This document shows, piece after piece, positions 1-6,648 of a DNA stretch of 32,437 bases. Under the pieces are notes generated by a model. That model searched no databases. It was not told the DNA's origin and was given only the letters and a program-made list of their open reading frames with translations. The stretch comes from Rubrivivax sp. (lineage in GTDB: Bacteria; Pseudomonadota; Gammaproteobacteria; Burkholderiales; Burkholderiaceae_C). Where the stretch lies: the NCBI GenBank assembly GCA_030653505.1, contig JAURZK010000162.1, positions 1 to 32,437 on the forward strand, in the 5' to 3' direction. Numbering within the stretch: position 1 is the first letter of the stretch; the number at the start of each line of letters is the position of its first letter. Made by a program: the position numbers and the translations under genes.

Positions 1-321
1 CATCAGCACCAGGTCGACATCGCCGCTGTGGATGCGCCACAGCGTGGCCAGGCGTTCGCTGATCAGGTCCTGGTGCGGGCTGAAGGTGTCGTAGGGCAGC
101 GTCTCCCAGTCGGGGAAGACGGCCACGCGCAGGCTGGGGTCGAAGAAGGCCAGTTCGTCGGCCAGGCGCGCGGTGTCGGCCGGCTCGGCAGTGAACACGG
201 CCAGCAGGCGCCGGGCGTCGGCATGGCGGCGACCCAGGCGGGCCAGCAGCAGGGCGTCGGCCGAAGCCAGCGGGCGCGGCAGCGTGTAGCGCTTGCCCGG
301 CGCGATGTGGGGGAGTTGCAT
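1..321 (-). CDS. mfd: Transcription-repair coupling factor Mfd, N-terminal 107 residues (gene cut by window edge)
   Basis: Mfd is a DNA translocase that removes RNA polymerase stalled at lesions and recruits UvrA. Only the first 107 codons are present, read on the minus strand from the ATG at 321; the rest lies to the left of the window. The translation starts [17 protein letters not shown] and contains [14 protein letters not shown] followed by [13 protein letters not shown], the hallmark of the UvrB-homology domain 1 of Mfd that contacts UvrA. The frame is open to base 1 with no stop. It is divergent from ispD with only 89 bases between the start codons, an order I recall as common in Burkholderiales. 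The ATG is preferred because MQLP starts the conserved part. Family assignment is confident; helicase motifs cannot be checked because they lie outside the window. Confidence 0.93.
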   Translation of the reverse strand, partial: MQLPHIAPGKRYTLPRPLASADALLLARLGRRHADARRLLAVFTAEPADTARLADELAFFDPSLRVAVFPDWETLPYDTFSPHQDLISERLATLWRIHSGDVDLVLM

Positions 322-410
322 GAAGGGCCCGAAAACGAACGCAGCCCCGGCGCGCTCCTGGGCGGAGATGACGGCGGGGCTTGAAGGCCACGATTCTAGA
401 ATCCGCCGCC

Positions 411-1133
411 ATGCCTGCCGCTCCGCGTTGTTTTGCCCTCGTGCCCTGCGCTGGTGTCGGTGCGCGTGCCGGTACCGGCGGGCCCAAGCAATACGCCACG
501 CTGCACGGCCGTGCCGTGGTGGCGCACACACTCTCGGCGCTGGCCCAGGTGACGCGGCTGGCGGCCACTCTGGTGGTGCTGGCACCCGACGACCGCGTGT
601 TCGAGTTCCACGCCACCCGTTTCGTCGGCCCGCGTGCCTGGGTCGCGCGCTGCGGCGGCGCCACGCGCGCCGAGAGCGTGCTCGGCGGCCTGGACGCGCT
701 GCGCGCGCACGACGCCGCCGCCGACGACTGGGTGCTGGTGCACGACGCCGCGCGCTGCCTGCTGCAGCCGGCCTGGGTCGACAGGCTCATCGACGCCTGC
801 CTGGACGACCCGGTCGGCGGCCTGCTGGCGCTGCCCCTGGCCGACACCCTGAAGGCGGCACTGCCCCTGGCCGGTGGCGACGGCGAGCGTGTCGCGGCCA
901 CGCTCGACCGCAGTGGCAAATGGCTGGCGCAGACGCCGCAGATGTTCCGCCTGGGCCTGCTGCAGAGTGCCCTGAACGAAGCGGCCGCGACTGGCGTCGT
1001 CGTCACCGACGAGTCGAGCGCGGTCGAGGCCCTCGGCCTGGCGCCGCGCTTGGTGCCCGGCGACCAGGAAAACCTCAAACTCACCTGGCCGGCCGACTTC
1101 GCGCTGGCCGCCCGCCTGCTGGAGACACGATGA
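411..1133 (+). CDS. ispD: 2-C-methyl-D-erythritol 4-phosphate cytidylyltransferase
   Basis: IspD transfers CMP from CTP to 2-C-methyl-D-erythritol 4-phosphate, the third step of the non-mevalonate isoprenoid pathway, in the cytoplasm. The 240-residue protein has the expected length. The CTP-binding loop reads [17 protein letters not shown] near residues 12-28 (a Cys replaces the more usual Ala after Pro), followed by [11 protein letters not shown] and LAQTPQMFR, and by the C-terminal [12 protein letters not shown] and [15 protein letters not shown] signatures. The ATG at 411 is preferred over an in-frame ATG at 381 because it places the CTP loop at the usual distance from the N-terminus. A TAGAAT box at 397-402 lies so close to 411 that a transcript from it would be leaderless or nearly so. 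The stop codon overlaps the ispF start (ATGA), suggesting translational coupling. Confidence 0.96.
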   Translation: MPAAPRCFALVPCAGVGARAGTGGPKQYATLHGRAVVAHTLSALAQVTRLAATLVVLAPDDRVFEFHATRFVGPRAWVARCGGATRAESVLGGLDALRAHDAAADDWVLVHDAARCLLQPAWVDRLIDACLDDPVGGLLALPLADTLKAALPLAGGDGERVAATLDRSGKWLAQTPQMFRLGLLQSALNEAAATGVVVTDESSAVEALGLAPRLVPGDQENLKLTWPADFALAARLLETR

Positions 1134-1633
1134 ACCCGATGGCCATGCGCGTGGGCGAGGGCTGGGACACGCACCAGCTGGTGGCAGGACGCCCGCTGGT
1201 GCTGGGCGGCGTTGACATTCCGCACACCCACGGCCTGCTGGGTCACTCGGATGCCGACGCGCTGCTGCACGCCATCACCGACGCGCTGCTGGGTGCTGCC
1301 GCTCTGGGCGACATCGGCCGCCACTTTCCCGACACCGATGCGCAGTTCCGGGGTGCCGACTCGGTGGCGCTGCTGGCCGAGGCCGCACGCCGTGTGCGCG
1401 AGGCGGGTTACGACATCGTCAACGTCGACAGCACCATCGTCGCCCAGGCACCGAAGATGGCGCCGCACATCCCGGCGATGTGCCAGCGCATCGCCGGCGC
1501 GCTGGGCCTGGCCCTGGGCGCCGTCAACGTGAAGGCCAAGACGGCCGAGAAGCTGGGCCCGGTGGGCGAGGGACGGGCCATCGAGGCGCGTGCGATCTGC
1601 CTGTTGATGCTGCGGCACACTGACGTCGGCTGA
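1130..1633 (+). CDS. ispF: 2-C-methyl-D-erythritol 2,4-cyclodiphosphate synthase
   Basis: IspF cyclises 4-diphosphocytidyl-2-C-methyl-D-erythritol 2-phosphate to the 2,4-cyclodiphosphate with release of CMP, the fifth step of the methylerythritol phosphate pathway, as a zinc-dependent homotrimer. The 167-residue product has GWDTHQL with metal ligands D13 and H15, then [20 protein letters not shown] with H47 as the third ligand, [11 protein letters not shown], and the C-terminal [22 protein letters not shown] signature (split here only in my reading, continuous in the protein). The start at 1130 overlaps the ispD stop by four bases; further in-frame ATGs at 1139 and 1145 could also serve. The gene ends 16 bases from the convergent kinase gene, with no obvious terminator between them. 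Confidence 0.96.
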   Translation: MNPMAMRVGEGWDTHQLVAGRPLVLGGVDIPHTHGLLGHSDADALLHAITDALLGAAALGDIGRHFPDTDAQFRGADSVALLAEAARRVREAGYDIVNVDSTIVAQAPKMAPHIPAMCQRIAGALGLALGAVNVKAKTAEKLGPVGEGRAIEARAICLLMLRHTDVG

Positions 1634-1649
1634 CGTGGTGTCGGGCGCC

Positions 1650-3050
1650 TCAGGCGCGTGACGTCGTGCTGCGCCGTGGTTCCCGCGCGGGCGCGCGGGC
1701 CTCCCCGCCGGTGGCCCGCTTCAGGCGCAGGTGCACCATCAGCCCGCCGTCCTGGGCGTTGGCGATCTCCACCGTGCCGCCCATGCGCTGCATGGCCTTC
1801 TCGACGATGGCCAGGCCCAGCCCGGCGCCGGTGGCCGCGGTGCGCGCGGCGTCGCCGCGGAAGAAGGGCGTGGTCAGCTGCGAGAGTTTCTCGGGCGCCA
1901 CGCCCGCGCCCTGGTCGCGCACGGTGACGATGGCCCAGGGGCCGGTCTTCACGTAACTCACGCTGACCTCGGCCAGCCCGGTGTAGGTGCCGCGGCCGTA
2001 GCGGCGCGCGTTCTCGAACAGGTTCAGGAAGACGCGCCCGAGCTCGGTCTCGTCGGCCATCACCACCAGGTCGATGGCCACGCGCGAGGTGATGCGGATC
2101 TGCGTCGGGTCGCGGAAGAGCGCGGCCTCGCGGTCGATCAGCTGCGAGATGTGCACCGGGTGCAGGCGCGTCTCGCCCGGGCGCGCGTAGTCCATGAACT
2201 TGTCGATGATGGCGTCGAGCTGGTCGATGTCCATCGCCATGTTGTGCTTGGCCTCGTCGTCCTCGACGCTCATCTCGGTTTCCAGCCGCAGCCGTGCCAG
2301 CGGCGTGCGCAGGTCGTGGCTGATGCCGGCCAGCATCACGGCGCGGTCTTCCTCCACCCGCGCCAGTTCACGCGCCATGCGGTTGAAGCCCATGTTGACC
2401 TCGCGGATCTCGCTCGTCAGCGTGTTCTCGTCCAACCGCGAGTCGAGGTCGCCCTCGCGGATGCGGCTGGCCGCGAAGCTGAGCTGCTTCAGGGGCCGGT
2501 TGATGAGGCTGGCGATGGCCACCGAGCCCACCAGCGTGGCCAGCAGCGCGATGCCCGTCCAGGTGGCCCAGGTCTCGCGGTTGATGGCCGCGGCATGCGC
2601 CGATTCGGCCTGCAACCAGAACTGGTCACGTTCACGCTCGCGGTCGATCGAGAAGCCCACCCACATGCCGCGTGTGCCGTTGACGCTGCGTGCCACCACC
2701 GCGTCGGGCCCCAGCGCGCTGCGCAGTTCCTGGCTGACTCGGCGCGAGAAGCGGTCGGTCTCGTAGGTCTCCCACTGGTCGCCCGGTTCACGCGGCGTGA
2801 CGCGGGTGCCGCCCTGCTGGGCCAGGCTCTTGAGCAGCGCCACGCGGCTGATGCCGTCGCTGGTCTTCAGCGCCGCACGTGCCAGGTTGACGAGCCCCGC
2901 GGTCTGCTGCGCGGCCTGGATGGCGCGCGGTTCGAATTCCAGTGCACGCAGCGTCTGCATCCACGCGAACACGCCGCCGGCCAGCAGGATGGCCAGCAGG
3001 ATGAAGGTGCGCCAGAAGAGGCTGACACCCAGGGGTTTGCGGCGCGGCAC
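1650..3050 (-). CDS. envZ: EnvZ/RisS-type membrane sensor histidine kinase
   Basis: Inner-membrane histidine kinase that probably senses an envelope signal and phosphorylates the OmpR-type regulator encoded just upstream. The 466 residues show a first membrane helix at about 12-32, a periplasmic domain of about 125 residues, a second helix at about 162-183, a HAMP linker (about 184-236), the dimerisation and phosphotransfer motif with H245 in GISHDLRTPLARLR, an N box (LGRVFLNLFENARRYG), G1 (VRDQGAGV), an F box (TTPFFRGDAART) and G2 (GAGLGLAIVEKAMQRMGG). All catalytic elements look intact. The start is GTG at 3050 with no strong ribosome site, 31 bases after the regulator's stop, so expression probably depends on the upstream gene. 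In Bordetella and Burkholderia the equivalent pair is called RisS/RisA; the name here follows the family, and the stimulus is unknown. Confidence 0.88.
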   Translation of the reverse strand: MPRRKPLGVSLFWRTFILLAILLAGGVFAWMQTLRALEFEPRAIQAAQQTAGLVNLARAALKTSDGISRVALLKSLAQQGGTRVTPREPGDQWETYETDRFSRRVSQELRSALGPDAVVARSVNGTRGMWVGFSIDRERERDQFWLQAESAHAAAINRETWATWTGIALLATLVGSVAIASLINRPLKQLSFAASRIREGDLDSRLDENTLTSEIREVNMGFNRMARELARVEEDRAVMLAGISHDLRTPLARLRLETEMSVEDDEAKHNMAMDIDQLDAIIDKFMDYARPGETRLHPVHISQLIDREAALFRDPTQIRITSRVAIDLVVMADETELGRVFLNLFENARRYGRGTYTGLAEVSVSYVKTGPWAIVTVRDQGAGVAPEKLSQLTTPFFRGDAARTAATGAGLGLAIVEKAMQRMGGTVEIANAQDGGLMVHLRLKRATGGEARAPAREPRRSTTSRA

Positions 3051-3081
3051 CGGCGGCGATCAGGTCAGGGCGATGGCGGTG

Positions 3082-3816
3082 TCAGTTCGCGCCGTCCGGC
3101 ACGAAGACGTAGCCCACGCCCCACACGGTCTGGATGTAGCGCGGCTGCGCCGGGTCGGGTTCGAGCATCTTGCGCAGGCGCGAGATCTGCACGTCCAGGC
3201 TGCGGTCGAAGGGTTCGAATTCGCGGCCGCGGGCCAGCTGCGCCAGCTTGTCGCGCGACAGCGGCTGGCGCGGGTGGCGCACCAGCGCCTTGAGCATGCT
3301 GAACTCGCCGGTGGTCAGCGCGATCTGCTCGCCGTTCTTGGACAGCCGGCGCAGCGAGAGGTCGAACTCGAAGGGGCCGAAGGTCACGACCTGCGCTTCC
3401 TTGGACGGCGCACCCGGCGCTTCCTGTGCCGGGCGGCGGCGCAGCACGGCGTGGATGCGCGCCAGCAGTTCACGCGGGTTGAAGGGCTTGGGCAGGTAGT
3501 CGTCGGCGCCGACTTCCAGCCCGACGATGCGGTCGACGTCCTCCACCTTGGCGGTGAGCATGATGATGGGCGTGAGGTCGTTGGCCGCGCGCAGGCGGCG
3601 GCAGATGCTCAGGCCGTCTTCACCCGGCAGCATGAGGTCGAGCACGATGAGGTCGACCGTCTCGCGTGTCAGCACGCGGTTCAGCGCCTTGGCGTCTTCG
3701 GCCAGCAGCACGTCGAAACCTTCCTGGGCCAGGTAGCGGCGCAGCAGGTCGCGGATGCGCGCGTCGTCGTCGACGACGAGAATGCGGTCGGCCCGCGTGT
3801 GGGCAGGTGAGGACAT
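3082..3816 (-). CDS. ompR: OmpR/RisA-type response regulator
   Basis: Cytoplasmic two-component transcription factor, partner of the EnvZ/RisS-type kinase that follows it. The 244-residue protein has a receiver domain (about 11-125) with acidic residues D16-D18, the phospho-acceptor D60 in LIVLDLMLPGEDG, T88 and K110 in DDYLPKPFNP, then a winged-helix DNA-binding domain (about 145-240) with LTTGEFSMLKALV and a C-terminal RYIQTVWGVGYVF. The ATG at 3816 is preceded by a GGGAGC ribosome site. Upstream lies a TTGTAACAG/CTGTTACAA inverted repeat resembling OmpR-family half-sites, which suggests autoregulation and possibly control of the divergent SIMPL gene (inference). Confidence 0.93.
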   Translation of the reverse strand: MSSPAHTRADRILVVDDDARIRDLLRRYLAQEGFDVLLAEDAKALNRVLTRETVDLIVLDLMLPGEDGLSICRRLRAANDLTPIIMLTAKVEDVDRIVGLEVGADDYLPKPFNPRELLARIHAVLRRRPAQEAPGAPSKEAQVVTFGPFEFDLSLRRLSKNGEQIALTTGEFSMLKALVRHPRQPLSRDKLAQLARGREFEPFDRSLDVQISRLRKMLEPDPAQPRYIQTVWGVGYVFVPDGAN

Positions 3817-3830
3817 GAGGGGCTCCCTAT

Positions 3831-3896
3831 TTGTAACAGCCGCATTGTGGGGGGGTGGCGGAGGGCCATCCGGCGCTGCCTGACCATCTGTTACAA
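3831..3896. promoter_or_regulatory. Candidate OmpR-family operator: perfect 9-bp inverted repeat
   Basis: TTGTAACAG at 3831-3839 and its exact reverse complement CTGTTACAA at 3888-3896 are 57 bases apart centre to centre, about 5.5 helical turns. They lie between the start of the ompR-like gene and the divergent SIMPL gene. TGTAACA-like cores occur in OmpR-family boxes, so the pair may be two facing binding sites for the neighbouring regulator. The wide spacing argues for looping or two independent sites rather than a hairpin. No binding data support this. Confidence 0.45.
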
Positions 3897-4043
3897 GTCT
3901 TTCGGCGCATCCTCTGGTGTGTCGACGTCAACGGGTGGGGGCACTCGGGCGCTGTTAGGGCTGAGGATTCGTGGTGGCGTGCTGCGCCATCTGTTGAGCG
4001 GCACTGTCGCCGCGGCCCGTTGCGGGCACTGTCGAGGAAAACG

Positions 4044-4763
4044 ATGAACCGATTGCCGAAGATCACCACACGCGGGCTGACGGCCCTGGCACTCGCCGCC
4101 GCTGCGGCAGCCGCCGGTGCGCAGACCCTGCCACCGCCGCAGAACGTCGTCAGTCTGTCGGCCAGCGCCACGGTGGAGGTGCCCAAGGACTGGCTGACGG
4201 TGGTCTTCTCCACCACACGCGAAGGCAGCGACGCTGCGGTGGTGCAAAGCCAGCTGAAGCTGGCGCTGGACGCCGCGCTGGCCGAGGCACGCAGGGTGGC
4301 CAAGCCCGGCCAGGTGGAAGTGCAGACCGGGGGCTTCTCGCTCGTGCCCCGTTACGCGCCCAAGTCCTCGACCATCTCGGGCTGGCAGGGCAGCACCGAA
4401 CTGGTGGTGGAGGGCCGTGACAGCACCACCATCGCTCAGCTCACGGGGCGTGTGCAGACGCTGACCATCGCCCGCGTCGGCTTCTCGCTGTCGCGCGAGG
4501 CGCGGCAGAAGGTCGAAGGCGACGTCGCGGCGCAGGCCATCGAGCGCTTCCGCGCGCGGGCCGATGCGGTGAGCAAGCAGTTCGGCTTCACCGGCTACAC
4601 GGTGCGTGAGGTGGCAGTGAACACCGAAGGCGGCATGGGCCAGCCGGTGCCGATGATGCGCATGCAGGCGTCCAGCGTGATGGCCGAGGGCGCCGCGCTG
4701 CCGGTGGAAGCGGGCAAGGCCACCGTGACGGCGAATGTCAACGGCAGCGTGCAGATGAAGTAG
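4044..4763 (+). CDS. Periplasmic SIMPL-domain (DUF541) protein
   Basis: Exported protein of the SIMPL/DUF541 family; members include E. coli YggE, linked to oxidative-stress tolerance, but the biochemical function is not established. The 239-residue product begins with a signal peptide (residues 1-26: basic MNRLPKITTRG, an Ala-rich core, cleavage near AGAQ). The mature part has the opening strand VVSLSASATVEVPKDWLTVVF typical of the family, a central QTGGFSLVPRYAP segment, the helix VEGDVAAQAIERFRARADAV and a C-terminal ATVTANVNGSVQM strand. The start at 4044 has an AGGA ribosome site (GTCGAGGAAAACG). It is divergent from the two-component genes across a 227-base region and may share their regulation. 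Confidence 0.88.
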   Translation: MNRLPKITTRGLTALALAAAAAAAGAQTLPPPQNVVSLSASATVEVPKDWLTVVFSTTREGSDAAVVQSQLKLALDAALAEARRVAKPGQVEVQTGGFSLVPRYAPKSSTISGWQGSTELVVEGRDSTTIAQLTGRVQTLTIARVGFSLSREARQKVEGDVAAQAIERFRARADAVSKQFGFTGYTVREVAVNTEGGMGQPVPMMRMQASSVMAEGAALPVEAGKATVTANVNGSVQMK

Positions 4764-4849
4764 CGGTCGGCACCACACCGGCCGGACTTCAAGCTACTGC
4801 CGACAGCTGCGCTCGCCGCACGAAGCCCGCACTAAGCGCCAAGCTTCCC

Positions 4850-4926
4850 GCCGCGGAACCGGCTCTGCCGGGCCGCTGGCGGACGGCCCCCTCGGGGGGT
4901 AGCGAGCGCCAGCGAGCTTGGGGGCC
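4850..4926. repeat. GC-rich dispersed-type palindromic repeat between convergent genes
   Basis: The segment ends in a nested palindrome: GGCCCC at 4885-4890 pairs with GGGGCC at 4921-4926, and inside it CCCCTCGGGG can form its own hairpin, followed by the reiterated AGCGAGCGCCAGCGAGC. From memory, very similar blocks (the GGAACCGGCTCTGCCGGGCC segment followed by CCCCTCGGGGGG) recur between genes in Burkholderiales genomes, so this is probably a dispersed extragenic palindrome. It sits between the convergent SIMPL and bdhA genes and could act as a bidirectional transcription stop. Only one copy is present in this window, so the repeat status is inferred. Confidence 0.5.
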
Positions 4927-4934
4927 TCAATTCT

Positions 4935-5705
4935 TCATTGCGCCGTCCAGCCGCCGTCGACCTGCCAGGCGACGCCGCGCACGTTCTGCGCCGCCGGCGA
5001 GCACAGGAAGACCACCAGCTCGGCCAGCTCGGCCGGCGTCGTGAACTGCAGCGAGGGCTGCTTGTCGACCAGCAGCCGGCGCTTGGCCTCTTCGTCGTCG
5101 ACGCCGTCGGCCGCAGCGCGTGCATCGACCTGCTTCTGCACCAGCGGCGTCAGCACCCAGCCCGGGCAGATGGCGTTGACGGTGACGCCGGTGGTGGCGT
5201 TTTCCAGCGCCGCCGTCTTCGTCAGCCCCACCAGGCCGTGTTTGGCCGCGACGTAGGCGCTCTTGGATGCCGAGGCCACCAGCCCGTGCACCGAGGCCAC
5301 GTTGACGATGCGCCCCCAGTTGCGCTGCTTCATGCCCGGAAGCGCGGCGCGCATGGCGTGGAACGCCGAGCTGAGGTTGATGGCGATGATGGCGTCCCAC
5401 TTCTCGGGCGGAAAGTCCTCGACCAGAGCCACGTGCTGGATGCCGGCGTTGTTGACCAGGATGTCGCAGCTGCCGAGCTGGGCCTCGCACTGACGGACCA
5501 TGTCGGCCACCTCTTCGGGTTTGCTCATGTCGGCGCCGTGGTAGATGGCCTCGGGGTCGTGTTCACGCACCTGGGCGAGTGCGCCTTGCACGTCGCCGAA
5601 GCCGTTGATCATCACGCGTGCGCCGTGCAGGGCCAGCGTGGTGGCTAGCCCCAAGCCGATGCCGCTGGTGGAGCCGGTGACGAGGGCGGTCTTTCCGTTC
5701 AGCAT
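4935..5705 (-). CDS. bdhA: 3-hydroxybutyrate dehydrogenase (SDR family)
   Basis: Oxidises (R)-3-hydroxybutyrate to acetoacetate with NAD+, a step in use of polyhydroxybutyrate reserves. The 256-residue protein is a classical short-chain dehydrogenase: Rossmann motif TGSTSGIG at 10-17, NNAG at 85-88, catalytic S138 in NVASVHGLVAS, Y151 and K155 in SAYVAAKHGLVG, then ICPGWVLTPLV and the terminal VAWQVDGGWTAQ. The QHVALVEDFPPEKWD and SVHGLVAS segments are typical of D-3-hydroxybutyrate dehydrogenases rather than 3-oxoacyl-ACP reductases. The ATG at 5705 has an AGGAG site eight bases upstream, and a GATAAT box lies on the minus strand at 5761-5756. It is divergent from the hydrolase gene with 76 bases between starts. 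The PHB regulator phaR in this window fits the same metabolism. Confidence 0.92.
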   Translation of the reverse strand: MLNGKTALVTGSTSGIGLGLATTLALHGARVMINGFGDVQGALAQVREHDPEAIYHGADMSKPEEVADMVRQCEAQLGSCDILVNNAGIQHVALVEDFPPEKWDAIIAINLSSAFHAMRAALPGMKQRNWGRIVNVASVHGLVASASKSAYVAAKHGLVGLTKTAALENATTGVTVNAICPGWVLTPLVQKQVDARAAADGVDDEEAKRRLLVDKQPSLQFTTPAELAELVVFLCSPAAQNVRGVAWQVDGGWTAQ

Positions 5706-5781
5706 GGGGGCGGCTCCTGGGTGCGGTGGCGACCGCGGTTGATACGATGGCCGGCATTATCTGCCGCTGCCTGACCCCCAA

Positions 5782-6648
5782 ATGACCGAACCCCGTCTGT
5801 CGCACGTGCAATGTCTGGACACCCTCGGCCTGCACCGCATGGCCTATTGGGAATGGGGTGACGCCGCCAACCCGCGTGTGCTGGTCTGCGTGCACGGCCT
5901 GACGCGCCAGGGCCGCGACTTCGACGCCCTGGCGCAGGACCTGGCGAGCGACTACCGCGTGATCTGCCCCGACGTGGTGGGCCGCGGCCAGAGCGACTGG
6001 CTGGCCGACCCGACCGGCTACGCCATCCCGGCCTACGTGGCCGACATGGTGACGCTGGTGGCGCGCCTGCGGGTCGAACAGGTGGACTGGGTGGGCACCT
6101 CGATGGGTGGGCTCATCGGGCTGGGGCTGGCATCGCTGCCGCAGTCGCCGGTGCGGCGCCTCGTACTCAACGATGTCGGGCCCGTCATCCAGCCGGCGGC
6201 ACTGGCGCGCATCGGAAGTTATGTCGGCCAGCCGGCGCACTGGCAGACCGTGGACGAAGCGGCCGACGCGCTGTGGGCCATCTCACAGGGTTTCGGCCCG
6301 CACACACGCGAACAGTGGCTGGCGTTGACGCGGCCGCAACTCAAGCCCGACGGCGACGGTTTCAAGCCGCACTACGACCCGGCCATTGCCACGCCCTTGC
6401 GCGCCGCCACGCCCGCGATGGCCGCGGCGGGCGAGGCCTATCTGTGGCAAGCCTACGACCGCATCACCGCGCCGACGCTGCTGCTGCGCGGCGCCGATAG
6501 CGACCTGCTCTCGCACGACACCGCGCTGGCGATGACGCAGCGCGGCCCGCGCGCCACGCTGCACGAACTGCCCGGTGTCGGTCACGCGCCGATGCTGGTG
6601 CAGCCCGAGCAGCGGGCCCTCGTGCGCGGCTTCCTGCTGCCCACATGA
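5782..6648 (+). CDS. Alpha/beta-fold hydrolase
   Basis: Cytoplasmic alpha/beta hydrolase; the substrate cannot be told from sequence. The 288-residue protein has the oxyanion-hole segment VCVHGLTRQGRDF (H38-G39), VICPDVVGRGQSDW, the nucleophile elbow GTSMGG with S107, a candidate acid at D239 or D241 in LLLRGADSDLLS, and the catalytic H268 in LPGVGHAPML. There is no signal peptide. The cap region is about 80 residues, as in esterase/lactonase-like members. The stop codon overlaps the start of the RelA-type gene by four bases (ATGA), so the two are probably co-translated. Esterase, lactonase or dienelactone-type activities are all possible. Confidence 0.85.
   Translation: MTEPRLSHVQCLDTLGLHRMAYWEWGDAANPRVLVCVHGLTRQGRDFDALAQDLASDYRVICPDVVGRGQSDWLADPTGYAIPAYVADMVTLVARLRVEQVDWVGTSMGGLIGLGLASLPQSPVRRLVLNDVGPVIQPAALARIGSYVGQPAHWQTVDEAADALWAISQGFGPHTREQWLALTRPQLKPDGDGFKPHYDPAIATPLRAATPAMAAAGEAYLWQAYDRITAPTLLLRGADSDLLSHDTALAMTQRGPRATLHELPGVGHAPMLVQPEQRALVRGFLLPT

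Noticed and set aside
1731..3293. 520-codon open frame on the plus strand
   Set aside because: Shadow of the histidine kinase and regulator genes, whose catalytic motifs are clear on the other strand.
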